DNA of 29,141 nt from a virus, in IMG/VR virus record IMGVR_UViG_3300037847_001466, positions 5,784 to 34,924 of that record, one strand, 5' to 3'. The translations under genes were made by a program, and so were the position numbers. The number at the start of each line of letters is the position of its first letter. The stretch's first letter is position 1. Below, one piece after another: positions 17,193 through 23,017 of this stretch. The notes under the pieces are model-generated. The model was not told the DNA's origin. It saw only the letters and a list, made by a program, of their open reading frames with translations, and ran no database searches.

Positions 17193-17594
17193 CTAACTCC
17201 AATCGTGAAATCCAAGCTTTGATGTCTCAGTGCGAAACCAAAACGCCTGACTATAACCTTCTTTTGATAACATACTTTTTAGCTTTCTAAAACCTATTGC
17301 TGTGTTACGCATCCCACCAACAGATATAAAATCAATAATCCAGACATTTTCTCCGTTTGCGTTAAACCCCTCTATTGGAAATTTATAGTCTAATAAATAT
17401 TCTTTTATATGACTTGGGCTTGGGAATGCCCATGTCGCAAAACATATTGGCCTGTTGTCCTTCCTTATGATTGCATACTGCCCCAAACTAAACGGTGTTT
17501 TTATAAGGTTTGTGAAATTTTCCTTACCCCACCATTTATGATAATCGCTTGTTTTTATTAAATATATTATGTCTTCTATGTCTTCTTTTGCCAT
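17193..17594 (-). CDS. HlyC/RTX-type lysine fatty-acyltransferase-like protein
   Basis: This 133-residue protein can be aligned by eye with E. coli HlyC, the enzyme that moves a fatty acyl chain from acyl carrier protein to lysines of pro-haemolysin. YHKWW near residue 18 lines up with the HlyC LHRNW, putting His19 at the catalytic histidine. SLGQYAIIRKDNRPICFATWA (36-56) matches the strand pair ending in CSWA. WIIDFISVGG (85-94) matches WFIDWIAPFG, so Asp88 falls on the catalytic aspartate. The C-terminus is about 30 residues shorter than HlyC. The ATG lies 2 bases after the terL stop with no obvious ribosome site, suggesting coupling. No RTX toxin is present, so the target is unknown; a virion or small basic phage protein is the obvious guess. 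Confidence 0.75.
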   Translation of the reverse strand: MAKEDIEDIIYLIKTSDYHKWWGKENFTNLIKTPFSLGQYAIIRKDNRPICFATWAFPSPSHIKEYLLDYKFPIEGFNANGENVWIIDFISVGGMRNTAIGFRKLKSMLSKEGYSQAFWFRTETSKLGFHDWS

Positions 17595-17596
17595 AA

Positions 17597-18886
17597 TTAA
17601 ATGCTAAACGGATTATATTCATTGACTGCAACTTTCTGCGGTGGACGAACAGCAGCTTGTCTATTCTCCAGCCCAATAGCCAAATACCTAAATGCATCCG
17701 CAGCGTGAGATGTGAAGTCATGCCTCGGATGATCTCTAAACATTTTTCTCCGTTCATCCCACTCCTGCCTGTATTGTTTTAGCATCTCAACGCCTTCAGC
17801 GCATTTATCACGGTCAAAGTGGCACTTAGGCAATAATACTCTAGCAGCATTGATGCCATCAGCCACCTTCATTTTCGGGATGACTTTGAACCTGATGCCG
17901 AGGCTGAACGCCGTTTCGAGGCGACTTTTGCCCGACCCGATTTCCCTGACTTCGATGTCGTGCGGGGCGAGGTGATCTCCCCAATGATAATCCTTCTGAC
18001 GTAAGATTTCAGCGTAGTGATCCAACCCAACACCGCTGCTTTCATAGTAGTCAATGACATTTACTGCTCCACTCCTAAATATCTGTGCAAACCAAATTGC
18101 TGTTGAGTCGTTTATACCCAAATCCCATGCGGTATGCACAGGATAAGCGGGGTCATAAGGAACCCTAGTAATCCTTCCGTCATCATCAGCATCAGATAAC
18201 AACTTTCCATAATAAGCCCCTATGATTGCCGCTGTAAAGGAACACTCATATTCCTGTTCATACTGTTCCGGGGTCATTTGCGTTCTAGCAGCCTCAAGCT
18301 CCTCATCTTTCACAAGACCGCTTTCAGACGCTCTTACGATTTTCCAATACCACTGGTCAGACCCAGATTCGGACTCTGACTTGGCGTTTTCCAATAAATC
18401 ATAAAAATGATTATGCCCTGCCGGGGTGCCTAGAAATACAGCCGCACCCTCTCTGTCTGATAGGGCTGGCCTCACTACTTCCCCCCATACCCTTGGGTTC
18501 TGCATCCCAAACTCATCAAAAACACACAGGTCAAGATAGATACCGCGCAAGCTATCAGGGTTCTCAGCAGACAGCAGCATCAGCCTACCGCCATTAGGGA
18601 AGTCAACTCTTAGCTCAGTTTCATTAAAGTTCACACCGGGAATGACAGATGCATAATATTTCACATAATCCCACGCAATACGCTTGGCTTGTGTAAAAGT
18701 AGGGGCTACAAACGCCACTCTTGGCCTCGGTAGTTCACAAACTAGACAATGTTTTATTAAATGATTTACAGCCCAGACCGTCTTGCCAAAGCGTCTGTGC
18801 ATCACAAGCACGTTCCAACGCTTTACGCTTTCGTGCATTTCAGCCTGTAGCTCTCTAGGCTTATAAGGGATGCGTACCTGTTTCAC
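17597..18886 (-). CDS. terL: Terminase large subunit
   Basis: This 429-residue packaging motor has an ATPase domain and a nuclease domain. The Walker A-like loop is HRRFGKTV (30-37), an Arg-containing variant. Walker B is YLDLCVFDE (117-125), followed by the coupling motif FLGTPAG (151-157). The RNase H-like nuclease starts at AWDLGINDSTA with Asp255 and Asp260, and ends at HAADAFRYLAIG near 405-416, the third metal-binding aspartate. The start is GTG at 18886, chosen because the conserved IPYKPRELQ adenine-binding stretch begins only five residues later; no strong ribosome site is visible. It follows terS after 7 bases. The motifs look complete, so the enzyme should be active. Confidence 0.96.
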   Translation of the reverse strand: MKQVRIPYKPRELQAEMHESVKRWNVLVMHRRFGKTVWAVNHLIKHCLVCELPRPRVAFVAPTFTQAKRIAWDYVKYYASVIPGVNFNETELRVDFPNGGRLMLLSAENPDSLRGIYLDLCVFDEFGMQNPRVWGEVVRPALSDREGAAVFLGTPAGHNHFYDLLENAKSESESGSDQWYWKIVRASESGLVKDEELEAARTQMTPEQYEQEYECSFTAAIIGAYYGKLLSDADDDGRITRVPYDPAYPVHTAWDLGINDSTAIWFAQIFRSGAVNVIDYYESSGVGLDHYAEILRQKDYHWGDHLAPHDIEVREIGSGKSRLETAFSLGIRFKVIPKMKVADGINAARVLLPKCHFDRDKCAEGVEMLKQYRQEWDERRKMFRDHPRHDFTSHAADAFRYLAIGLENRQAAVRPPQKVAVNEYNPFSI

Positions 18887-18893
18887 AGTTGTA

Positions 18894-19271
18894 TCAACTT
18901 TCCCACAGTATCTTCACCGCACCGTCAGTAACCTCTACCCCGGCCCTAGCCTTTTGCTCCCCAAACCTCTCAGGTATAATCTTACTAACCTTCCACCTCA
19001 CATGGTTAGCATAATCCCTCAACACATGCGGGTCATAATCCTTACGCTTATGAAGAGCATCATCATACAAAACATCCAACTCCTCTAAAGCCTTCTCAGC
19101 ACTCTGCCTTTGTGCCTCCTTCACAGAAGCATCAAAGCCCTCATCCTGCCGCATAGTCTTATATACAGCACTACGGCTAATACCAACCTCTTCACAAGCC
19201 TGTACCAAACTAAGGCCATCGCCCAGAAGCCTGACAATTCCGTCTTTCTTAAAGTTCGTAAACCTAGCCAT
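18894..19271 (-). CDS. terS: Terminase small subunit
   Basis: This is a 125-residue protein from the ATG at 19271, which has GGAGG 4 bases upstream; longer readings into the GC-rich region have no such site. The N-terminal helix-turn-helix (DGLSLVQACEEVGISRSAVYKTM, about 18-40) recognises the packaging site. A central helical oligomerisation part follows. The C-terminal WKVSKIIPERFGEQ is typical of small terminases of the Sf6/phage 'terS with HTH' group. It lies immediately before terL and is the first gene of the late operon. Its leader therefore holds the late promoter and possibly the pac or cos site. Confidence 0.88.
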   Translation of the reverse strand: MARFTNFKKDGIVRLLGDGLSLVQACEEVGISRSAVYKTMRQDEGFDASVKEAQRQSAEKALEELDVLYDDALHKRKDYDPHVLRDYANHVRWKVSKIIPERFGEQKARAGVEVTDGAVKILWES

Positions 19272-19619
19272 GTAACCTCCGGCTGTGTGTTGTAACGTAC
19301 CATTTAACACATATACAATGCAGCAGTGCGGCTCGGGGGTGCCGCGTCGTTGCAAAGCCCCCGATGGCCTAGCGTTGCGCTGCGCAATAGTAATGCCGCG
19401 CATGATTCCTTGTTGTGTTGTGTGTGTCTTGAAATGAACCTAAAGCAATCTAAACAAATGCCAGCAACAAACAGCGAAGCCAAGCCAACAATGCTTTGCC
19501 TGTACACTTTAATTAAATAGCATAGATTTTGTATACAGTAAACGGTGCAAAGCTTTCACTTATATATATACACTGCTACAGCCCTGAAAAAATAATTTAA
19601 AAAAAATGTCATTGCGCTA
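19272..19619. other. Divergent control region with GC-rich hairpin island (19326-19390)
   Basis: No convincing gene lies in this 348-base stretch between terS and the rightward operon. Near terS it holds a GC-rich patch in an otherwise AT-rich area. The patch contains GCGGC/GCCGC arms (19328-19332 and 19341-19345), CGGGGG/CCCCCG arms (19334-19339 and 19358-19363) and a 13-base palindrome TTGCGCTGCGCAA (19375-19387). The rest is AT-rich with a TATATATATA run at 19561. By position it should contain the leftward late promoter; the best leftward match I see is TTTACT then TATTTA with a 17-base spacer, which is weak. The GC island is a candidate packaging-initiation site. Confidence 0.5.
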
Positions 19620-19648
19620 TTGACTATGTGCAAGTCTTGCACTATGTC
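19620..19648 (+). promoter_or_regulatory. Rightward promoter with operator palindrome in the spacer
   Basis: TTGACT (19620-19625) is followed after 17 bases by TATGTC (19643-19648), a good -35 with a weak -10, placed 32 bases before the first gene. The spacer contains a perfect inverted repeat, GTGCAAG-T-CTTGCAC at 19628-19642. A protein bound there would block RNA polymerase. The likely ligand is a helix-turn-helix protein such as the one coded at 21961, which is the last gene of the same operon; that link is inference. Confidence 0.6.
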
Positions 19649-19656
19649 TTATGTAT

Positions 19657-19672
19657 CACTAGCAAAAAGGAA
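19657..19672 (+). repeat. CTAGC leader, copy 1
   Basis: CACTAGCAAAAAGGAA ends 8 bases before the ATG at 19681. The AAAAAGGAA part can serve as the ribosome site; the CACTAGC part is not explained by that. Confidence 0.8.
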
Positions 19673-19680
19673 ACAAACAA

Positions 19681-19851
19681 ATGAATGATTCAGCTACAAT
19701 CTTTGCAATGGTTCTCGGCATGGCTTTACAACTTGCCAGCCTTGGCCTTGCAGTCTCAGGCTTTCACCATGTTGAAGGCCTTTATATCCCTGCAACTCTT
19801 GGCATTACCGGAACTGTTTTGTTTTGGTGGCCTATGATTTGCGCCAAATAA
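19681..19851 (+). CDS. Small membrane protein of unknown function
   Basis: This is a 56-residue protein with an ATG start 8 bases after the repeated leader, and it is the first gene behind the rightward promoter. It has two hydrophobic segments: about residues 5-26 (ATIFAMVLGMALQLASLGLA) and 34-53 (LYIPATLGITGTVLFWW), joined by a short GFHHVEG loop. It is probably a two-pass inner-membrane protein. No family recognised. As the first early gene it could act on the host membrane or exclude other phages, but nothing in the sequence proves this. Confidence 0.7.
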   Translation: MNDSATIFAMVLGMALQLASLGLAVSGFHHVEGLYIPATLGITGTVLFWWPMICAK

Positions 19852-19854
19852 TCA

Positions 19855-19870
19855 CACTAGCAAAAAGGAA
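19855..19870 (+). repeat. CTAGC leader, copy 2
   Basis: CACTAGCAAAAAGGAA is identical over 16 bases to copy 1 and has the same 8-base distance to the ATG at 19879. It begins 4 bases after the previous stop. Confidence 0.8.
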
Positions 19871-19878
19871 CTAAGCAA

Positions 19879-20181
19879 ATGAAAATGGATTATATCGAAT
19901 CATTACCTAACCATGACATTGCATTGGATGTTTATTCAACTCTTATGCATTACAAAGTTGACAAGGGGATTGATCACATTGATGTGATGGCTGTTATTGA
20001 ATACCTAAAGCACCATTACGAAACAGATCAAAACCCTGTCGCTGTATCAATACGCAATCAAAACAAAATTTGTGACAATGCCTATTGTGAAGCAATGGCA
20101 ACCCACAAAGCCCCGCACAATGAGCAATATTGCTCTGAGTGCATACATGAGCATGTTTATGATGATTGCCAACCAATATAA
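19879..20181 (+). CDS. Unknown small protein with a possible zinc-binding C-terminus
   Basis: This is a 100-residue protein. Residues 1-50 are helical and acidic. The C-terminal half has Cys65, Cys70, Cys85, Cys88 and Cys97 (CDNAYC, then YCSEC) with several histidines (76, 80, 90, 92), spaced as in a zinc-binding knuckle. That suggests a nucleic-acid- or protein-binding role. No family recognised. The start is fixed by the leader; an internal ATG two codons later is possible. Confidence 0.65.
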   Translation: MKMDYIESLPNHDIALDVYSTLMHYKVDKGIDHIDVMAVIEYLKHHYETDQNPVAVSIRNQNKICDNAYCEAMATHKAPHNEQYCSECIHEHVYDDCQPI

Positions 20182-20196
20182 ACAACTAATCAATCA

Positions 20197-20211
20197 CACT
20201 AGCAAAAGGAA
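20197..20211 (+). repeat. CTAGC leader, copy 3
   Basis: CACTAGCAAAAGGAA has one A fewer than copies 1 and 2 but again ends 8 bases before the ATG at 20220. Confidence 0.8.
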
Positions 20212-20219
20212 ATAAGATA

Positions 20220-20675
20220 ATGAGACAAGTTAGCAAAAACACAGTGTTCGCATTTTTAAATCGTACCGTAAAACGCACTGGCAGAAATGACGCTGTTACA
20301 CGCACAGGATTTGTTGAGACTAACAACAAAACAGGCGAAACAAAAAACACAGAATGTTTTTTCATGACGCTACACGACAACCCTATTGCAAGCTTGCAGC
20401 CATTACACAAAACAAAATGGCACAAACGCGCAATACATTTGACTCTTGCAGGTTGGAACACAGTAACAACACGCGAACGATTAAATGCTTTATTGCGTAT
20501 TTTGGGCAAAAGTAACTTGCACATTGTACAACATAAGCACCAAGCTTGCCTAGCCACATTTGCTGGCAACAAAAGACTCACAACACCATTAAATGTGAAT
20601 CGCTGGTATGATGTGGAAGAATTGCAGCACATGGCGAACTTTCTACACCACAAAGAAACTAACAAGGCAGCATAA
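20220..20675 (+). CDS. Unknown basic protein
   Basis: This is a 151-residue protein, rich in Lys, Arg, His and Thr, with no membrane segment or signal peptide. Visible landmarks are an N-terminal KNTVFAFLNRTVKRTGRND, a Thr/Asn-rich middle and a C-terminal RWYDVEELQHMANFLHH helix. The high basic content fits nucleic-acid binding, but I do not recognise a family. A hairpin and about 100 non-coding bases follow before the next leader. Confidence 0.6.
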   Translation: MRQVSKNTVFAFLNRTVKRTGRNDAVTRTGFVETNNKTGETKNTECFFMTLHDNPIASLQPLHKTKWHKRAIHLTLAGWNTVTTRERLNALLRILGKSNLHIVQHKHQACLATFAGNKRLTTPLNVNRWYDVEELQHMANFLHHKETNKAA

Positions 20676-20685
20676 AACAACAACA

Positions 20686-20710
20686 GGCGGCACGCATTGC
20701 GCGTGCTGCC
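20686..20710 (+). terminator. Intercistronic GC-rich hairpin
   Basis: GGCGGCACGC and GCGTGCTGCC form a 10-pair stem (one G-T) with loop ATTGC, 10 bases after the stop at 20675. There is no T-run, so it is more likely an mRNA-stabilising or attenuating structure than a full terminator. A second small stem, GGGC-AAAT-GCCC, lies at 20744-20755. Confidence 0.55.
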
Positions 20711-20759
20711 CCATGATTGCATGGCAATGATTGTGCAATGATGGGGCAAATGCCCACAA

Positions 20760-20776
20760 CACTAGCAAGAAAAAGG
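20760..20776 (+). repeat. CTAGC leader, copy 4
   Basis: CACTAGCAAGAAAAAGG keeps the first nine bases of the motif, with a longer A/G stretch before the AGG. The ATG follows at 20785. Confidence 0.75.
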
Positions 20777-20784
20777 TTAAACAA

Positions 20785-21006
20785 ATGGCAAAATATAACG
20801 GTTACACAAGTTGGAATGCTTGGAATGTATCGCTTTGGATAAATAACGATGAATACCTTTACAACACGGCAAGGGAAACGGTGAAGCGTTTTGGATATGT
20901 GCGAGGCTTGAAGGTTCTCGTCGCGCGATGGGAAGGTGACAGAACACCGGATGGTGCAATTTATAACCGCACTGGAATAAAGCAAGCAATACAGGAGATA
21001 GTTTGA
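20785..21006 (+). CDS. Small conserved-type phage protein (NGYTSWNAWNVSLWI motif)
   Basis: This is a 73-residue protein. The ATG at 20785 is set by the leader; a longer in-frame reading would run through the leader itself. The N-terminus YNGYTSWNAWNVSLWINND resembles a widespread small phage family with a Tyr-Asn-Gly-Tyr-x-x-(Tyr/Trp)-x-(Thr/Ala)-Trp-Asn-Val motif, whose function is unknown (a DUF7249-like assignment is tentative). The remainder is a helical, basic domain (ETVKRFGYVRGLKVLVARW). Its stop overlaps the next start (TGATG). Confidence 0.7.
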   Translation: MAKYNGYTSWNAWNVSLWINNDEYLYNTARETVKRFGYVRGLKVLVARWEGDRTPDGAIYNRTGIKQAIQEIV

Positions 21007-21149
21007 TGACAGAGAAACTTATCAACGGTTTTTGCATAATCTTAACAGCGCTTCTAATCATGGGCTGGATAGATTGGCTTTGGCTGTTTGGCTTTGAAAA
21101 CAGCAAATCGTTTACTTGGTGGGCTGTGATGGCTCACTTTGGTAAATAG
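21006..21149 (+). CDS. Small membrane protein of unknown function
   Basis: This is a 47-residue protein. Its ATG overlaps the previous stop by one base, so it depends on coupling and has no leader of its own. Residues 6-29 form a strongly hydrophobic, Trp-rich segment (INGFCIILTALLIMGWIDWL); residues 36-43 (FTWWAVMA) are a shorter hydrophobic patch. It is probably a single-pass membrane peptide. No family recognised. Confidence 0.6.
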   Translation: MTEKLINGFCIILTALLIMGWIDWLWLFGFENSKSFTWWAVMAHFGK

Positions 21150-21161
21150 GCTACCAACCTA

Positions 21162-21189
21162 CCATTGACGGGCTGAAGCCTGTCAGTGG
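21162..21189 (+). terminator. Intercistronic hairpin, possible terminator or attenuator
   Basis: CCATTGACGGGC and GCCTGTCAGTGG form a 12-pair stem (two G-T) with loop TGAA, 12 bases after the stop at 21149. It is followed by GCTTTAAAT, only a weak T tract. It resembles an intrinsic terminator of low efficiency placed inside the operon. Confidence 0.6.
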
Positions 21190-21215
21190 GCTTTAAATCG
21201 GCAGCAATGGCATAA

Positions 21216-21229
21216 CGCTAGCAGAAAGG
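21216..21229 (+). repeat. CTAGC leader, copy 5
   Basis: CGCTAGCAGAAAGG is a diverged copy (A to G before CTAGC, and AGAAAGG after). The ATG is at 21240, 10 bases on. Confidence 0.65.
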
Positions 21230-21239
21230 TAAAAGAGAA

Positions 21240-21425
21240 ATGGCAAAGCAAGGTAAAATTGAAATGCCACTTAACTATTCAATAGAAAATAATAACGATG
21301 GCACTTTTTCGTTATTGCAAGATGGGTTCTTTTTGTTTTGTGGAAAAACAATTGAAGAATGTTTCGACGCTATGACAAAGAATCACACTTGCATGAAATA
21401 CGGCAAGAGCTATTCAAAATTCTAG
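21240..21425 (+). CDS. Unknown small protein
   Basis: This 61-residue protein looks like a small beta-then-helix domain: LNYSIENNNDGTFSLLQDGF gives two strands, followed by FLFCGKTIEECFDAMTKNH. That arrangement recalls small phage inhibitor or accessory proteins, but no family is recognised. There are three cysteines (34, 41, 51). The stop TAG is itself part of the next CTAGC leader. Confidence 0.6.
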   Translation: MAKQGKIEMPLNYSIENNNDGTFSLLQDGFFLFCGKTIEECFDAMTKNHTCMKYGKSYSKF

Positions 21426-21440
21426 CAAAAGAGAGAGGGA
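21422..21440 (+). repeat. CTAGC leader, copy 6
   Basis: CTAGCAAAAGAGAGAGGGA begins with the last coding base and stop codon of the previous gene. The ATG follows at 21450. Confidence 0.7.
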
Positions 21441-21449
21441 AAAAGAGAA

Positions 21450-21623
21450 ATGAAAACCTATGAAATAACTGTGATGGGGACAGTCGAGAGGACTGTGGTT
21501 GTTGAGGCAGATTGCCTTGAGTCAGCAGAAAGCAGCGCTGAAGCTGAATGGTCGAGATTAACCGGCGGTAATATTTTCACAGCCGAAACGGTATCAGCCA
21601 TTGAGAGAGAGGAAAAGCAATGA
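21450..21623 (+). CDS. Unknown small acidic protein (possibly DpnD/PcfM-like)
   Basis: This is a 57-residue acidic protein. MKTYEITVMGTVERTVVVEA forms a beta hairpin, and DCLESAESSAEAEWSRLTGG a helix. That strand-strand-helix layout resembles the small DpnD/PcfM-type domain; the match is by eye and weak. The function of that family is unknown. It ends in ATGA overlapping the next gene. It is easily missed because it is short. Confidence 0.6.
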   Translation: MKTYEITVMGTVERTVVVEADCLESAESSAEAEWSRLTGGNIFTAETVSAIEREEKQ

Positions 21624-21883
21624 TTAACGCAGTGTTTAAATTAAGAGACAAACCCAACACAAATTTAGGTTGGGAATATATCAAGATTATTGATCGGTAT
21701 TGTTATGGCTGGGAAGAAATCCCAGCAAAGGAAACATACCACAAAAAGGCTTGGACAATAAAAAAGTTTACCTATGTCATTTTGGGCTGGGATACAGGCA
21801 AGCCAAAAGACTTGCACCCAATATCTGAAGATGAGATGGAAGACTTATGGATGAATTATGATTTTATTGAAATGGAAAACTAA
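21620..21883 (+). CDS. Unknown protein, aromatic-rich
   Basis: This is an 87-residue protein translationally coupled to the previous gene (ATGA overlap). It is rich in Trp, Tyr and Lys (GWEYIKIIDRYCYGWEEI, AWTIKKFTYVILGW) with an acidic C-terminus (EDEMEDLWMNYDFIEMEN). No membrane span or known motif. The acidic, aromatic tail is reminiscent of small phage proteins that mimic nucleic acid or bind host enzymes, but that is only an impression. Confidence 0.6.
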   Translation: MINAVFKLRDKPNTNLGWEYIKIIDRYCYGWEEIPAKETYHKKAWTIKKFTYVILGWDTGKPKDLHPISEDEMEDLWMNYDFIEMEN

Positions 21884-21885
21884 AA

Positions 21886-21921
21886 GAGAAACCGCCAAAG
21901 CATTGCGCTTTGACGGTTCTC
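21886..21921 (+). terminator. Long intercistronic hairpin with ATTGC loop
   Basis: The arms 21886-21901 and 21907-21921 pair over about 14 positions with one bulge and one mismatch (GAG, AACCG, CAAAGC against GCTTTG, CGGTT, CTC). The loop is ATTGC, the same as the hairpin at 20686. It starts 3 bases after the stop at 21883. There is no T-run, so it is probably a processing or stability element rather than a terminator. Confidence 0.55.
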
Positions 21922-21928
21922 ACATCCT

Positions 21929-21944
21929 ACTAGCAAAGAAGGAA
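21929..21944 (+). repeat. CTAGC leader, copy 7
   Basis: ACTAGCAAAGAAGGAA precedes the repressor-like gene. Here the ATG (21961) is 16 bases away, and a second purine run, AGAAGGGAA, sits closer to the start. Confidence 0.7.
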
Positions 21945-21960
21945 CAGAAGGGAAAATAAC

Positions 21961-22302
21961 ATGGATTCAAAAAAAATCAAGCTTGAACGTCTACAGCTAG
22001 GGATTAGCCAACAAAAGATGGCTGACAGGCTAGGCGTAACAAGGCGAACAATTATCAATTATGAAACCGGGGCAACGCATGTGCCTGATACTGTCACCAA
22101 GTTACACCGATGCCTAAAAGAGAAAGAGCGAATGGAGAAAGAAAAAGAATTGAACAACGATTTAGATTGGCTTGTTGATTCACTTACAGAGTTTGCAGAA
22201 ATTATATCAACCTTAGATATAAAACAATTTAGCAATCAAAAAGACTACGCATATTTAGTCATGCTTACTTGCCAAGAATTTATCAAACAGAGAGGGAGTT
22301 GA
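21961..22302 (+). CDS. Helix-turn-helix transcriptional regulator (XRE/Cro-CI type)
   Basis: This is a 113-residue protein. Residues 5-52 are a classic HTH_3 domain: IKLERLQLGISQQKMADRLG, then the recognition helix VTRRTIINYETG (26-37) and VPDTVTKLHRCL. Residues 55-113 are a charged helix and a hydrophobic C-terminal part that may dimerise. It is the last gene of the first rightward operon, just before an intrinsic terminator, which suggests autoregulation of the promoter at 19620. It lacks the LexA-type autocleavage domain, so it is not an SOS-inducible CI. Confidence 0.85.
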   Translation: MDSKKIKLERLQLGISQQKMADRLGVTRRTIINYETGATHVPDTVTKLHRCLKEKERMEKEKELNNDLDWLVDSLTEFAEIISTLDIKQFSNQKDYAYLVMLTCQEFIKQRGS

Positions 22303-22335
22303 ATTAACGATTAGCAATGCCGCGTGGCATTTCTT

Positions 22336-22370
22336 AAAGCATAGCCTTAACACTTGGCTATGCTTTTTTT
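22336..22370 (+). terminator. Intrinsic terminator of the first rightward operon
   Basis: AAAGCATAGCC and GGCTATGCTTT form a perfect 11-pair stem with loop TTAACACTT, running into TTTTTTT. It lies 34 bases after the regulator stop. A smaller stem, AATGCC-GCGT-GGCATT, precedes it (22317-22332). This is the clearest Rho-independent terminator in the window. Confidence 0.9.
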
Positions 22371-22467
22371 ATTTACAAATTATGTGTTTTGTTTTGCAAT
22401 TCGGTTTGCTCCGGTAATGCATTACTTGGCATTGCTTTAAGTGACGAGCAAGCTCGATTTTATCGAG
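22371..22467. other. Convergent intergenic region with palindromes
   Basis: No gene is visible here. It contains a perfect 12-base palindrome GTAATGCATTAC (22414-22425) and the hairpin CTCGAT-TTT-ATCGAG (22453-22467), which directly abuts the stop of the minus-strand nuclease gene. Read on the plus strand this hairpin is followed by TCAGTTTTTC, so it could be a back-up terminator for rightward transcripts as well as an end for the leftward one. Confidence 0.6.
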
Positions 22468-22872
22468 TCAGTTTTTCTTGTCAACCCCATAAGATTCACG
22501 CACCACTTGAACCCAAGTTGGCAGTGACATTTCTGCAACAAGTCGTGGGTCATAAGAGAAAGAGCGACACGCAGCCATAAGCTGTATGACGCAACGGATT
22601 GGGCGATTGTTAAACTTATAAATGAGAACAGGGAACCTATCGCCGGATGCATCACAAGCTTGCTCCCACCATGCCTGTTTGTATGTTGCGCCAGAAGCAT
22701 AAGCCTTGCACTCTATCGACCAGCCGGGGATTACAATGTCAGCCTCACCTTTCACTTGATATTGAGAGAGGTTGCGCTTTGGTAACTCAGGCAGTGACTC
22801 GCCCAAGTGGTCTTTGATGTAGTTTACAATCTGCCTTTCAAACGCCGCGCCTTTCTGTCTGCTATCTGTCAT
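22468..22872 (-). CDS. PD-(D/E)XK nuclease, Holliday-junction-resolvase-like
   Basis: This is a 134-residue protein. KGAAFERQIVNYI supplies the N-terminal glutamate (Glu12), GEADIVIPGWSIECKAY gives Asp45 and the Glu54-x-Lys56 pair, and KQAWWEQACDASGDRFPVLIYKF is the trailing helix/strand. This is the active-site order of the PD-(D/E)XK fold as found in small phage resolvases and RecB-like nucleases. It would cleave branched or damaged DNA in replication or recombination. It is the last gene of the leftward four-gene island, and its ATG overlaps the preceding gene by 11 bases. Catalytic residues look intact; the exact substrate cannot be told. Confidence 0.75.
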   Translation of the reverse strand: MTDSRQKGAAFERQIVNYIKDHLGESLPELPKRNLSQYQVKGEADIVIPGWSIECKAYASGATYKQAWWEQACDASGDRFPVLIYKFNNRPIRCVIQLMAACRSFSYDPRLVAEMSLPTWVQVVRESYGVDKKN

Positions 22873-23017
22873 TTTGTTTTCGTTTCAAAACGCTCTTGGC
22901 TGTATTTTTTTTGCGTATCACTCGCCCAAGATTATCAAACTTTACATCGACCTCTGGAACCTTCAAAGCCTCTTTGATTTCCTCTACAGTAGGAACTTTA
23001 TAACTACTTTGATTCAT
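22862..23017 (-). CDS. Unknown 51-residue basic protein
   Basis: I chose the ATG at 23017, with GGAG about 10 bases upstream inside the zinc-ribbon gene. Longer in-frame readings would overlap that gene much more. The N-terminal half (VPTVEEIKEALKVPEVDVKF) is a short helix plus strand, and the C-terminal half is basic (GRVIRKKNTAKSVLKRK). It overlaps both neighbours by 11-14 bases, which argues it is real and coupled. No family recognised. Confidence 0.55.
   Translation of the reverse strand: MNQSSYKVPTVEEIKEALKVPEVDVKFDNLGRVIRKKNTAKSVLKRKQNDR

Noticed and set aside
19304-19520. Open frames on both strands across the GC-rich island upstream of terS
   Set aside because: No ribosome sites and atypical composition; terS has a strong GGAGG site at 19271, so the upstream extension of its frame is also rejected.
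20186-20749. Minus-strand open frame of 187 residues
   Set aside because: It covers the leader, gene and hairpin of the plus-strand unit at 20220, has a Cys/Leu-rich antisense-like composition and no ribosome site.
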